From JBJMHZ01 sp045807125 (GTDB lineage Bacteria; Actinomycetota; Actinomycetes; JAWWOL01), in assembly GCA_045807125.1 (NCBI GenBank), contig JBJMHZ010000034.1:1-64000 (forward strand): a stretch of DNA of 64,000 bases, given 5' to 3'. Positions 48,975 to 57,522 of this stretch are shown here, in pieces. The position numbers and the translations under genes are program-made. Below the pieces are notes generated by a model. It was given only the letters and a program-made list of their open reading frames with translations. It had not been told where the DNA came from and did no database searches. How positions within the stretch are numbered: position 1 is the first letter of the stretch; each line of letters opens with the position of its first letter.

Positions 48975-49193
48975 CTGATCAGCCGGGGGAGCAGGCACCC
49001 AGTCGATCTTCTCGGGTTGGGTTGGTGCGTATCACTCGACGCCAACTACGGCGCGACCGCTTCTTCGATTGCCTGCTCCTCGGGTGGCCGTGCGGCAAGT
49101 GGGGTCCCGCTCGGGACGCGCTTACGGCGTGTCGTCAGGGTAAGTGGCATTGGGCATCCCCTCCCTTCGGCGACGCGGCCATCGTGCCACCTC

Positions 49194-49270
49194 CTATACC
49201 GTGATCCGCTCCACCACGTCGACGAGCCGGACCAGCGTGGCGGGGAGGAAGCGGGCGGAGGGGCCGTACC
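49194..49270 (-). pseudogene. Remnant of a DUF6907-like gene (3' end only)
   Basis: On the minus strand the last codons read RFLPATLVRLVDVVERITV then TAG (49194-49196). They closely match the C-terminus of the intact protein at 49969 (LAAMLVRLADVAERIIV). Only about 25 codons can be followed and no start or Cys motif remains, so this is the tail of a deleted second copy. Confidence 0.6.
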
Positions 49271-49305
49271 CTCGTGATCGCGAACCTTGATCCGAGGGAG
49301 TTGTC

Positions 49306-49929
49306 ATGCGGTGGTGGGAGCTGGCGCTCGACTACCTCCGAGTGTTGGTATGGCCCGCCGCAGTCGTCACCGTCCTCGTGGTGTACCGCAAGCCGATCGG
49401 CTGGCTGATCACGCACATCAAGCGGCTCTCGTGGGGGTCTGCGAGCGCGGAGCTGACCGACGAGGCTCGTGAACTCGCCGACGTAGCCCGGACGCTTCCC
49501 GTCCCTGAGCCGCGACACCATGACGTGACCATCGAGGACGATGCGGGTCTGAGCGACACCGAACCGCGGGCTGCCAAGCCCGAGCCGGACGAGTCTTCAC
49601 TCGCGCACAGCCCCCTCTACCCTGCGGAAGTCGTACTCTCCTCATGGCGCGATTTCGAGAACGTCTGCGAGCGGGTGGCACGACGACTCGGCATCGACCT
49701 AAGCCGTCGGCCGAGCGGCAACCCCACCGCCAGGTACGTCGTGGGTGAACTGCTCGATCGGGGGCTCGCCTCAAAAGAGGATTTGCAGTTGACCACGGCA
49801 CTCGCCGTGCTGCGCAATCAGATCGGACACGAACCGGCGGAGGCCTCCGCCAGCCTCGCTATGGACTTTGCCTTTACGGCAAGTCGGCTCTCCTACCGGA
49901 TCGAGGCGATGGCACTCGACAACGACTGA
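49306..49929 (+). CDS. Single-pass membrane protein, unrecognised C-terminal domain
   Basis: The protein has 207 residues; GAGGGAG precedes ATG 49306. One membrane helix near the N-terminus (LALDYLRVLVWPAAVVTVLV, residues ~6-26) is followed by a polar acidic linker (~50-105). A helical cytoplasmic domain follows (~110-200: SWRDFENVCERVARRLGIDL, LQLTTALAVLRNQIGHEPAE) that recalls DUF4145-type domains of accessory proteins, but the match is weak. The stop codon lies in the left arm of a 13-bp terminator. Its place in the island suggests an accessory or defence-associated role, unproven. Confidence 0.65.
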   Translation: MRWWELALDYLRVLVWPAAVVTVLVVYRKPIGWLITHIKRLSWGSASAELTDEARELADVARTLPVPEPRHHDVTIEDDAGLSDTEPRAAKPEPDESSLAHSPLYPAEVVLSSWRDFENVCERVARRLGIDLSRRPSGNPTARYVVGELLDRGLASKEDLQLTTALAVLRNQIGHEPAEASASLAMDFAFTASRLSYRIEAMALDND

Positions 49930-49957
49930 GCCCCCGGCAGGACGGCCGGGGGCTCAG
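49926..49957. terminator. Bidirectional terminator hairpin
   Basis: Perfect 13-bp stem CTGAGCCCCCGGC (49926-49938) with 49945-49957 and a six-base loop. It includes the stop codon of the membrane-protein gene and lies just after the convergent DUF6907-like gene, so it can serve both. Confidence 0.85.
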
Positions 49958-49968
49958 GGTCGGCAGGC

Positions 49969-50292
49969 TCAGACGATGATCCGCTCCGCCACGTCGGCGA
50001 GACGGACGAGCATGGCCGCGAGCGAGCGACTGGCCGCGCTGCTCAGGGTCAGCAGGTCGGTGTCCACGTCGCCGAGGAGCACCCGCACGACGCTGCCGCC
50101 GAGGGACAGCGCCAGCAGGGCGTGCAACGTGGTCGGTATGCCGTTGGGCCGCTCGGCTTCGACGGCGAGCGAGTGGCCGGTGTGCCGGGCCGGGTGGTCG
50201 GCCGGATCGCCGAAACGATCCGAGCACCACCACGGGCAGCCGGGCAGCCCGGCCGGGTCGTGAGAATCTGAGGTCACGGCGTTCGCCTCCAT
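49969..50292 (-). CDS. DUF6907-like protein
   Basis: The protein has 107 residues from ATG 50292. CPWWC near residue 19 followed by a His-rich loop (DPADHPARHTGH) and a long C-terminal helix (LAAMLVRLADVAERIIV) are the layout of actinobacterial DUF6907 proteins, which look like small metal-binding proteins of unknown role and are common near mobile elements. No ribosome binding site is visible, and a 14-bp hairpin ends only 14 bases before the ATG. A second copy has decayed to its 3' end at 49194. Confidence 0.6.
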   Translation of the reverse strand: MEANAVTSDSHDPAGLPGCPWWCSDRFGDPADHPARHTGHSLAVEAERPNGIPTTLHALLALSLGGSVVRVLLGDVDTDLLTLSSAASRSLAAMLVRLADVAERIIV

Positions 50293-50306
50293 GGGGCGTG
50301 CGTCGA

Positions 50307-50341
50307 GGCCCCGGTCAGGTCTAGACCACCTGGCCGGGGCC
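50307..50341. terminator. 14-bp hairpin between DUF5319 and DUF6907-like genes
   Basis: GGCCCCGGTCAGGT (50307-50320) pairs with ACCTGGCCGGGGCC (50328-50341) with one G-U wobble and a seven-base loop. On the minus strand it follows the DUF5319 gene by about 175 bases and precedes the DUF6907-like start by 14. Terminator or translation-blocking leader; both are possible. Confidence 0.7.
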
Positions 50342-50421
50342 GCCCCCGCCGATCTGGCGGGACGGCGAGACGGACGCTACGAGCACCCTCCGACAGTCTC
50401 AGGAGACGGCGACGATGGCCC

Positions 50422-50455
50422 GTGGGGTAACGATCAACGAATCGTGGGGTAAGCC
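50422..50455. repeat. GTGGGGTAA direct repeat
   Basis: GTGGGGTAACGATC (50422-50435) and GTGGGGTAAGC (50444-50454) are 22 bp apart. The same sequence with one base more, GTGGGGTAAGCGATC, is at 46583, at the other edge of the island. Confidence 0.6.
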
Positions 50456-50515
50456 TGCCGCCGACCCCCAGCGGGCAAGGCTCCTACCAGCGCGAACGAC
50501 TTTCGCTGGAATCTC

Positions 50516-50923
50516 CTAGCGGTCCGCGTCGGCGTCCTCGGCAGCCTCGAGCGCACCGTCGGCGAACCCGCGGGCGTAGTCCCAGCTCACGTAATCGCTC
50601 GGGTCGGGGCTGAACGCCGGCTCGTGCACCCTGGTCTGCCCGACGTCGAGCAGGTGGCGCAGGTTGGCGCGCAGCAGCTCCCAGCCGAAGTAGTGGGCCT
50701 CCTCGCAGTCCTCGCACTCCACGACGAGGCCGCGGACCCCGCGCGGCTCGAGCAGGGTCTGGAAGACCTCGAGATCCTCGAGGTCGGCGAGCACGTTCTC
50801 GCGCTCGTGCGGCGACAACGGCTCGACCGGGTCGTCGTCGTGACCGAGTGCGGCGGCGGGGTCGGCGGGATCGCCCCCGAAGGGGTCGAGCGGCGCCCTG
50901 TCGTCGTCGTTCACCTCTGCCAC
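50516..50923 (-). CDS. DUF5319 domain protein
   Basis: The protein has 135 residues; GTG 50923 gives MAEVNDDDRAPLDPFGGDP, and GTG 50914 is an alternative start. It is very acidic. The conserved centre is LADLEDLEVFQTLLEPRGVR and LVVECEDCEEAHYFGWELL, with a CxxC pair that may bind metal, followed by a helical C-terminus. The family is restricted to actinobacteria and is usually divergent from guaB, as here (start-to-start 88 bases). Function unknown; the place suggests a link to guaB expression. Confidence 0.85.
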   Translation of the reverse strand: MAEVNDDDRAPLDPFGGDPADPAAALGHDDDPVEPLSPHERENVLADLEDLEVFQTLLEPRGVRGLVVECEDCEEAHYFGWELLRANLRHLLDVGQTRVHEPAFSPDPSDYVSWDYARGFADGALEAAEDADADR

Positions 50924-51011
50924 GGTACTCGCGCGCGCTGGCGGATGCGCAATCGTCGTCCACGGGCCAGTACCATCGACCCAACCGCAGCGCTCGGCCA
51001 CGGAAGGCGCC

Positions 51012-52544
51012 ATGGACCCCCTCGCCGGTGACGTCGACATCTCCCCCGCGCAGCTGCCCGCGAAGTTCGGCGCCATCGGGCTGACCTTCGACGACGTGCT
51101 GCTGCTGCCGCGATCCTCCGACGTGCTGCCGGCCGAGGTCGACACGTCCACCCGGCTGTCGCGGTCGATCACGCTGCGGATCCCGCTGCTGTCCAGCGCG
51201 ATGGACACCGTGACCGAGTCCAGGATGGCCATCGCGATGGCGCGCCAGGGCGGCGCCGGCGTGCTGCACCGCAACGTGTCGATCGAGGACCAGGCGGCGC
51301 AGGTCGACATCGTCAAGCGCTCCGAGGCCGGCATGATCACCAGGCCGGTGACCTGCCGCGCCGAGACCACCATCGCCGAGATCGACGAGACGATGAGCCG
51401 CTACCGCATCTCCGGCCTGCCGGTGACCGACGCGGACGGCACGCTCGTCGGCATCGTGACCAATCGCGACATCAGGTTCGAGCGCGATCACGCCCGGCTC
51501 GTGCGCGACGTCATGACGCCGATGCCACTGGTGACGGCGCCGGTGGGCATCGGCCGCGACGACGCCATGGCGCTGCTGATGCGGCACAAGGTCGAGAAGC
51601 TGCCGCTGGTCGACGATGTCGGCAAGCTGCGCGGGCTCATCACCGTCAAGGACTTCACCAAGGCCACCCAGTACCCGGACGCCACCAAGGACGCCGACGG
51701 TCGGCTGGTCGTCGGTGCCGCCGTCGGGGTGGGCGAGGACGCGTACGTGCGGGCGCAGGCGCTCATCGACGCGGGCGTCGACTTCGTCGTGGTCGACACC
51801 GCGCACGGCCACTCCAGGGGCGTGCTGGAGATGGTGGCCAAGCTGAAGGCCAACGCGCAGGTCGACGTCATCGGCGGCAACATCGCCACCGGCGCGGCGG
51901 CGCGCGCGCTCATCGACGCCGGAGCCGACGCGGTGAAGGTCGGCGTCGGTCCCGGCTCGATCTGCACGACGCGGGTGGTCGCGGGCGTCGGAGTGCCGCA
52001 GGTGACCGCCATCTACGAGTGCGCGCAGGTGGCCAGGGCGGCCGGCGTACCGGTCATCGCCGACGGTGGCCTGCAGTACTCGGGCGACATCGCGAAGGCG
52101 ATCGCGGTCGGGGCCGACACGGTGATGCTCGGTAGCCTGCTGGCGGGGGTGGAGGAGAGCCCCGGCGAGCTGATCTTCGTGTCCGGCAAGCAGTACAAGT
52201 CCTACCGCGGCATGGGCTCGCTCGGTGCGATGTCCTCCCGCGGCAAGGCCTCTGGACGCACGTCGTACTCGCGGGACCGCTACTTCGCGGACGACGCCCT
52301 CTCCGACGACAAGCTCGTGCCCGAGGGCATCGAGGGCCAGGTGCCCTACCGCGGACCGTTGCAGGCGGTCGCCCACCAGCTGATCGGCGGGCTGCGCGCC
52401 GCGATGGGCTACTGCGGCACGGGCACCATCCGCGCGCTGCAAGACGAGAGCGAGCTCGTCCGCATCACGTCGGCGGGCTTGAAGGAGAGCCACCCGCACG
52501 ACATCCAGATGACGGTCGAGGCACCCAACTACCAGTCCCGCTAG
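51012..52544 (+). CDS. guaB: Inosine-5'-monophosphate dehydrogenase
   Basis: The protein has 510 residues. GuaB oxidises IMP to XMP, the committed step to GMP. The TIM barrel is split by a CBS pair (residues ~115-230: MITRPVTCRAETTIAEIDET and DVMTPMPLVTAPVGIGRDDA) that senses purine nucleotides. The catalytic Cys is in GVGPGSICTTRVVAGVGVPQ and the mobile flap in SYRGMGSLGAM. The N-terminus MDPLAGDVDISPAQLPAKFG and LTFDDVLLLP are typical. A second IMPDH-like gene follows after 12 bases and guaA completes the pathway at 60341. Confidence 0.97.
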   Translation: MDPLAGDVDISPAQLPAKFGAIGLTFDDVLLLPRSSDVLPAEVDTSTRLSRSITLRIPLLSSAMDTVTESRMAIAMARQGGAGVLHRNVSIEDQAAQVDIVKRSEAGMITRPVTCRAETTIAEIDETMSRYRISGLPVTDADGTLVGIVTNRDIRFERDHARLVRDVMTPMPLVTAPVGIGRDDAMALLMRHKVEKLPLVDDVGKLRGLITVKDFTKATQYPDATKDADGRLVVGAAVGVGEDAYVRAQALIDAGVDFVVVDTAHGHSRGVLEMVAKLKANAQVDVIGGNIATGAAARALIDAGADAVKVGVGPGSICTTRVVAGVGVPQVTAIYECAQVARAAGVPVIADGGLQYSGDIAKAIAVGADTVMLGSLLAGVEESPGELIFVSGKQYKSYRGMGSLGAMSSRGKASGRTSYSRDRYFADDALSDDKLVPEGIEGQVPYRGPLQAVAHQLIGGLRAAMGYCGTGTIRALQDESELVRITSAGLKESHPHDIQMTVEAPNYQSR

Positions 52545-52556
52545 GAGCGCCTGCCC

Positions 52557-53669
52557 ATGGCGGAGGTCGAGATCGGCCGCGGAAAGAGCGGCCGGCGAGC
52601 CTACGCGTTCGATGACATCGCGATCGCCCCCAGCCGGCGGACCCGCGACCCCGAGGACGTCTCGCTGTCGTGGCAGATCGACGCATACCACTTCGACCTG
52701 CCGTTCCTCGTGGCGCCGATGGACAGCGTGATGTCGCCCCGGCTCGCCATCACGGTCGGGCGGCTCGGCGGTCTCGGGGTGCTGAACCTCGAGGGCCTCT
52801 GGACCCGCTACGACGACCCCGTCCCGCTGCTCGACGAGATCGCGCGGCTCGACGAGGACGGCGCTACCCGACGGATGCAGGAGATCTACGCCGCTCCTGT
52901 CCGCGAGGACCTGATCGTCCAGCGCATCAGGGAGATCCGCGAGGCCGGCGTGACGGTGGCGGGGGCGCTGTCGCCGCAGCGGACGGTCCAGTACCACAAG
53001 GCGGTGGTCGAAGCGGGGGTCGACCTGTTCGTCATCCGCGGGACGGTGGTGTCGGCCGAGCACGTGTCGAGCGGCACGGAGCCGCTCAACCTCAAGGAGT
53101 TCATCTACGAGCTCGACGTGCCGGTCATCGTGGGCGGCTGCGCCACCTACCAGGCGGCGTTGCACCTCATGCGAACCGGCGCGGCGGGCGTCTTGGTCGG
53201 TGTCGGTGGTGGCCCCGCGCACACGACCCGGCGGGTGCTCGGGCTCGCCGTCCCGATGGCGACCGCGGTGGCCGACGTGGCGGCCGCCCGGCGCGACTAC
53301 CTCGACGAGTCCGGAGGGCGATACGTCCACGTCATCGCGGATGGCGCCATGAGCAACGGCGGCGACATCGCCAAGGCGATCGCCTGCGGCGCGGACGCGG
53401 TGATGATCGGCACGCCGTTCGCGCGGGCCGGCGAGGCGCCCGGCCAGGGGTGGCACTGGGGCGCGGAGGCCTTCCACGGCGAGCTGCCGCGCGGCGCACG
53501 GGTCCGCGTGGGCACGGTGGCGCCGCTCGAGCAGATCGTCTTCGGGCCCTCCGGGGTGGCCGACGGCACGATGAACCTCGCCGGCGCCCTGCGCCGGGCG
53601 ATGGCGGCGACCGGCTACTCCGACCTCAAGGAGTTCCAGCGGGTCGGCGTGGTGGTCAACCGCGCCTGA
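52557..53669 (+). CDS. guaB3: GuaB3 family IMP dehydrogenase-related protein
   Basis: The protein has 370 residues: an IMPDH/GMP-reductase barrel without CBS domains, as in GuaB3 of mycobacteria and streptomycetes. FLVAPMDSVMSPRLAITVG and HVIADGAMSNGGDIAKAIAC are conserved. In place of the Cys loop of GuaB it reads GVGGGPAHTTRR, so the usual nucleophile is absent at that position, as in other GuaB3 proteins. The role is still debated in the family (IMP or GMP metabolism). It is probably co-transcribed with guaB. A palindromic array begins 88 bases after the stop. Confidence 0.9.
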   Translation: MAEVEIGRGKSGRRAYAFDDIAIAPSRRTRDPEDVSLSWQIDAYHFDLPFLVAPMDSVMSPRLAITVGRLGGLGVLNLEGLWTRYDDPVPLLDEIARLDEDGATRRMQEIYAAPVREDLIVQRIREIREAGVTVAGALSPQRTVQYHKAVVEAGVDLFVIRGTVVSAEHVSSGTEPLNLKEFIYELDVPVIVGGCATYQAALHLMRTGAAGVLVGVGGGPAHTTRRVLGLAVPMATAVADVAAARRDYLDESGGRYVHVIADGAMSNGGDIAKAIACGADAVMIGTPFARAGEAPGQGWHWGAEAFHGELPRGARVRVGTVAPLEQIVFGPSGVADGTMNLAGALRRAMAATGYSDLKEFQRVGVVVNRA

Positions 53670-53757
53670 GCGTGGGTTGGCGCCGTCGGCGTGAGCGGGC
53701 GGGAGAGGCTGCGATCGCGGCTGCCGGGACCGGGGACCGGGGGGGCACCCCGCCGCT

Positions 53758-54031
53758 CGCTGTGCACTGCACCGACGCCTGGGCGCAGCGCACTGTGCAC
53801 TGCACCGATTCTCGGGCGAGGGTGGCCGGCTGCACCGATCTCCGGGGCAGCGCACTGTGCACTGCACCGATTCTCGGGGGGGCGGGACGGGCGGGCCAGG
53901 GGACCGGTCGCGGTGGCGGCTGCACCAGTTCGTGGGGCAGCGCACTATGCACTGCACCGAAGGTCGGGATGCGGCGCCGACCGGTGGCGCTGCGCTCGCA
54001 TGTCGCCCGCATGTCGGTGCAGTGCACAGCG
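53758..54031. repeat. Palindromic repeat array, locus 4
   Basis: The largest array. It opens with CGCTGTGCACTGCACCGA (53758-53775) and closes with the exact reverse complement, TCGGTGCAGTGCACAGCG (54014-54031). Inside are three full units of the GCAGCGCACTGTGCACTGCA type (near 53789, 53854 and 53939) and a partial one (near 53830), separated by 25-60 bases of unrelated sequence. It fills most of the 468-base gap between guaB3 and the aldehyde dehydrogenase gene; no gene lies in that gap. Confidence 0.9.
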
Positions 54032-54137
54032 CAGCGAAGGGTCCTGACCCACCCGGCGGTGGCTTGTGGGGGCTGGGACGCGGGGTTAGCCTCCTGGTGC
54101 TTACCAGCCGGTAGCAAACGGGACCTGGAGACGATCG

Positions 54138-55709
54138 ATGGCACTCCTGGCCGGCACCGCCGAGCGTGGCCGCGTGACGCCCGCGCTCCTCAGCGCGCTG
54201 AGCGCCCGGGTCACCGTGACGGCGCCCCGACCACCGCTCTCCGAGCGGATCCCGTTCACCGACGAGCCGCTCGGTGAGGTGCCGCACGCGACGGCCGAGG
54301 ACGTCGTCACGGCCGTCGAGCGGGCGCGGGCCGCGCAGGCCGGGTGGGCACGGACGCCGATCCGGGCGCGAGCCCAGGTGCTGCTCCGGTTCCATGACCT
54401 GCTCCTCGACCGGCACGCGGAGCTGCTCGACATCGTGCAGCTCGAGACGGGCAAGGCCCGCAGGCACGCCTTCGAGGAGGTGCTCGACACCGCCGGGGTG
54501 GCGCGCTACTACGCGCGCACCGCTGCTCGGCACCTCGCCCCGCATCGGCGGCGAGGTGCCTTCCCGCTCGTGACGTGGGCGGAGGAGCGGCACGTGCCGG
54601 TCGGCGTGGTCGGCGTCATCGCACCGTGGAACTACCCGCTGGTGCTGACAGCGGGCGATGCGCTGCCGGCGCTGGCGGCCGGCAATGCGGTGGTGCTCAA
54701 GCCGGACCATCAGACGTCGTTCACCGCGCTGTGGGCCGCCGCGCTGCTCGCCGACGCCGGACTGCCGGACGGCGTCGTTCAGGTGATCACGGGGCCGGGC
54801 CCCGAGCTGGGGCCGCCCCTCATCGATGCCGTCGACTACGTGATGTACACCGGAAGCACGCCGACCGGCCGGGCCGTCGGCCAGCAGGCGGCGGCCCGGC
54901 TCATCGGCTCCTCGCTGGAGCTCGGTGGCAAGAACCCGATGGTGGTGCTCGCCGACGCCGACCTCGACCGGACCGTCGAGGGCGCGGTGCGGGCGTGCTT
55001 CTCCAACGCCGGGCAACTGTGCGTCTCGATGGAGCGCATCTACGTCGAGCGGCCGATCCACGACGAGCTCGTCCGCCGGCTCGCCGAGCGCGTGGGCAGC
55101 ATGGTGCTCGGCGCCGGCCTCGACTACCGAAGCGAGATGGGGTCGCTTCAGTCCCAGCGGCAGCTCGACACCGTGAGCGCGCACGTCGAGGACGCGGTGA
55201 CGAAGGGCGCGACGGTGGTGACCGGCGGCCGCCCGCGGCCCGACCTCGGGCCGTTCTTCTACGAGCCGACGATCCTCACCGGCGTCACGCCCGACATGGC
55301 GTGCGCGAGCGAGGAGACGTTCGGGCCCGTGGTGGCGGTGCATGCCGTGCGCGATGCCGACGAGGCGGTCGAGCGCGCCAATGCGAGCGCGTACGGCCTC
55401 AACGCCTCCGTCTGGGGCCGCGACACGCGCAACGCGCGAGCGGTGGCCCGGCGCATCAGGGCCGGAACGGTCAACGTCAACGAGGGCTACGGCTCGGCAT
55501 GGGGGTCGACCGACGCACCGATGGGCGGCATGAAGGAGTCCGGCCTCGGTCGTCGCCACGGCGCGGAGGGCATCCGCAAGTACGCCGAGGCGCAGACGGT
55601 CGCGATGCAGCGTGGCGTCCCGTTCCAGCCCGTGCTCGGCCTTTCCTACGAGAGATGGGCCGGTCTGGTCGTCCTCGTCATGCAGGCGCTGCGGCGGGTG
55701 CCGAGGTGA
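54138..55709 (+). CDS. Succinate-semialdehyde dehydrogenase (GabD2-like ALDH)
   Basis: The protein has 523 residues of the aldehyde dehydrogenase superfamily. Conserved parts: GVVGVIAPWNYPLVLTAGDA, the NAD(P) Lys in NAVVLKPDHQTS, the general base Glu in LELGGKNPMVV, the nucleophile Cys in NAGQLCVSMERIYV, and EETFGPVVAVHAV. The pattern is that of mycobacterial succinic semialdehyde dehydrogenases (GabD2). The GMC oxidoreductase gene follows with a GTGA overlap, so an alcohol-to-aldehyde-to-acid route is plausible: the GMC enzyme oxidises the alcohol and this enzyme the aldehyde. Confidence 0.88.
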   Translation: MALLAGTAERGRVTPALLSALSARVTVTAPRPPLSERIPFTDEPLGEVPHATAEDVVTAVERARAAQAGWARTPIRARAQVLLRFHDLLLDRHAELLDIVQLETGKARRHAFEEVLDTAGVARYYARTAARHLAPHRRRGAFPLVTWAEERHVPVGVVGVIAPWNYPLVLTAGDALPALAAGNAVVLKPDHQTSFTALWAAALLADAGLPDGVVQVITGPGPELGPPLIDAVDYVMYTGSTPTGRAVGQQAAARLIGSSLELGGKNPMVVLADADLDRTVEGAVRACFSNAGQLCVSMERIYVERPIHDELVRRLAERVGSMVLGAGLDYRSEMGSLQSQRQLDTVSAHVEDAVTKGATVVTGGRPRPDLGPFFYEPTILTGVTPDMACASEETFGPVVAVHAVRDADEAVERANASAYGLNASVWGRDTRNARAVARRIRAGTVNVNEGYGSAWGSTDAPMGGMKESGLGRRHGAEGIRKYAEAQTVAMQRGVPFQPVLGLSYERWAGLVVLVMQALRRVPR

Positions 55710-57421
55710 CTGTGCAGGCTCACGACTACGACGTCATCGTCGTCGGCAGCGGGTTCGGTGGCAGCGTCACCGCCCTGCGGCTGACGGAGAAGGGCTACCG
55801 GGTGGGCGTGCTCGAGGCCGGCCGCCGGTGGACCGCGGAGACCCTGCCGCGCACGTCGTGGGACGCGCGCAACTTCCTATGGGCGCCGCGCCTGCGCTGC
55901 TTCGGCATCCAGCGCATCACCGCCCTGCGCAACGTGCTCGTCCTGTCCGGCGCCGGCGTGGGCGGCGGCTCGCTCGTCTACGCCAACACGCTCTACCAGC
56001 CGGGCGAGACGTTCTACGCCGACCCGCAGTGGAGCGGCATCACCGACTGGCGCGACGAGCTGGCGCCGCACTACGACCAGGCGAGGCGGATGCTCGGCGT
56101 CGTCACCAATCCGCTGGAGACCGCGGCCGACCGCGTCGTGCGAGCGGTGGCGGAGGAGATGGGCGTCGGTCGCACGTTCGTGCCCACGCCGGTCGGGGTG
56201 TGGTTCGGCGAGCCGGGCGTCACGGTGCCCGACCCGTACTTCGGTGGCGCGGGGCCGGCGCGGACCGGTTGCATCGCCTGCGGCGCCTGCATGACTGGCT
56301 GCCGGTACGGCGCGAAGAACCGGCTGGACGCCAACTACCTGCACCTGGCCGAACGGGCCGGCGCGGTCGTGCACGCCGAGAGCGAGGTGGTCGACCTGCG
56401 GCCCCTCGCGAGCGGCGCGGGGTATGCCGTCGACGCGCGGCGTCCGGGCAGCGGCCGGCGGACGCCGGTGCGCACGCTCACGGCGGAGCATGTGGTGCTG
56501 TCCGCCGGTGCGCTCGGCACGCAGCGTCTGCTGCACGACCTCGTGGCCCGCGGCCGGCTGCCTCGCCTGTCCCGCCGGCTCGGGCACGTGACGCGCACCA
56601 ACTCGGAGGCGATCCTGGGCGCCAAGGCGCGCACCGCCGACGTCGACTACTCCGGCGGCGTGGCCATCACGTCCTCGTTCTATCCCGAGCCCGACACGCA
56701 CGTGGAGCCGGTGCGCTACGGCAAGGGCGACAACCTGATGGGCGCGTTCGGCACCGTGCTCGTCGACGGCGACGGTCGCATGCCGCGCTGGTTGCGCACG
56801 TTCGCGACGATCGCGCGCCGGCCGGCGGCGTTCGTGCGCGCGGTGTCCCTGCGACGCTGGTCGGAGCGCACGATCGTCCTGCTCGTCATGCAGACGAGGG
56901 ACAACTCGATCCGGGTACGGCGCAAGCGTGGGCTCCTCGGCGCTCGGCTCACCTCCGAGCAGGACGCCGGGCGGCCCAACCCGACCTGGCTGCCGGTGGC
57001 TAACGACGTCGCGCGCCGGGTCGCCGCCCGGATCGGGGGCGACGCAGGCAACAGCTGGAACGAAGTGCTCCTCGGCATGCCCATGACGGCGCACATCCTC
57101 GGCGGCTGCGTCATCGGGTCCTCGCCACGAAGTGGCGTCGTCGACGCGTACCACCGGGCGTACGGGCACGAGGGGCTGCACGTCGTCGACGGGTCGGCGG
57201 TGACGGCCAACCCCGGCGTCAACCCGTCCTTGACGATCACCGCGATGGCCGAGCGGGCGATGTCGTACTGGCCCAACAAGGGCGAACCCGACCCACGGCC
57301 GCCGCTCGGCGCGGCCTACCGGCGGATCGACCCGGTGGCACCGCGGCGCCCCGCCGTGCCCGTCGGCGCGGCCGCCGAGCTGTGGCCGGGAGCGGTCCCC
57401 GAGCGCCGCGCCGGCGGGTAA
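55706..57421 (+). CDS. GMC-family FAD oxidoreductase (cholesterol-oxidase-like)
   Basis: The protein has 571 residues; the GTG 55706 overlaps the ALDH stop. FAD Rossmann site: YDVIVVGSGFGGSVTALRLT with ...VLEAGRRW; second GMC signature VLVLSGAGVGGGSLVYANTL; C-terminal active-site region MTAHILGGCVIGS and NPGVNPSLTITAMAERA. A small Cys cluster, GCIACGACMTGCRYGAK, sits at about residues 188-204, as in many bacterial cholesterol-oxidase-like GMC proteins. No twin-arginine signal is present, so it is cytoplasmic. Substrate unknown (sterol or alcohol). Confidence 0.9.
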   Translation: MTVQAHDYDVIVVGSGFGGSVTALRLTEKGYRVGVLEAGRRWTAETLPRTSWDARNFLWAPRLRCFGIQRITALRNVLVLSGAGVGGGSLVYANTLYQPGETFYADPQWSGITDWRDELAPHYDQARRMLGVVTNPLETAADRVVRAVAEEMGVGRTFVPTPVGVWFGEPGVTVPDPYFGGAGPARTGCIACGACMTGCRYGAKNRLDANYLHLAERAGAVVHAESEVVDLRPLASGAGYAVDARRPGSGRRTPVRTLTAEHVVLSAGALGTQRLLHDLVARGRLPRLSRRLGHVTRTNSEAILGAKARTADVDYSGGVAITSSFYPEPDTHVEPVRYGKGDNLMGAFGTVLVDGDGRMPRWLRTFATIARRPAAFVRAVSLRRWSERTIVLLVMQTRDNSIRVRRKRGLLGARLTSEQDAGRPNPTWLPVANDVARRVAARIGGDAGNSWNEVLLGMPMTAHILGGCVIGSSPRSGVVDAYHRAYGHEGLHVVDGSAVTANPGVNPSLTITAMAERAMSYWPNKGEPDPRPPLGAAYRRIDPVAPRRPAVPVGAAAELWPGAVPERRAGG

Positions 57422-57522
57422 TGCGGGCTGCGCCGTACGATCAGGCGGGCAAGGCGTCGGCGCGCTGCCGGCGATCGTCGACGGAGAGGACGGGCGTGCG
57501 ATCGGACCGCGAAGGCGGCGAC

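Larger units (their letters stand above)
48665..49193. other. Intergenic region of accessory island
   Basis: A space of 529 bases holding two tandem dyads (48851-48888) and one terminator-type stem (48943-48974). No ORF in it has coding character or a ribosome binding site. The first ~180 bases, upstream of the toxin-antitoxin-like pair, should contain its promoter, but no clear -35/-10 pair was found. Confidence 0.5.

Noticed and set aside
48786..48980. A 64-codon plus-strand ORF ending in the terminator stem
   Set aside because: No ribosome binding site, it crosses the tandem dyads and its last codons are the terminator arm; composition is not protein-like.
50484..55559. A 1,691-codon open frame on the minus strand across guaB, guaB3 and the aldehyde dehydrogenase gene
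   Set aside because: Opposite-strand shadow of three clearly recognised genes; composition is Arg/His/Asp-rich and no domain appears.
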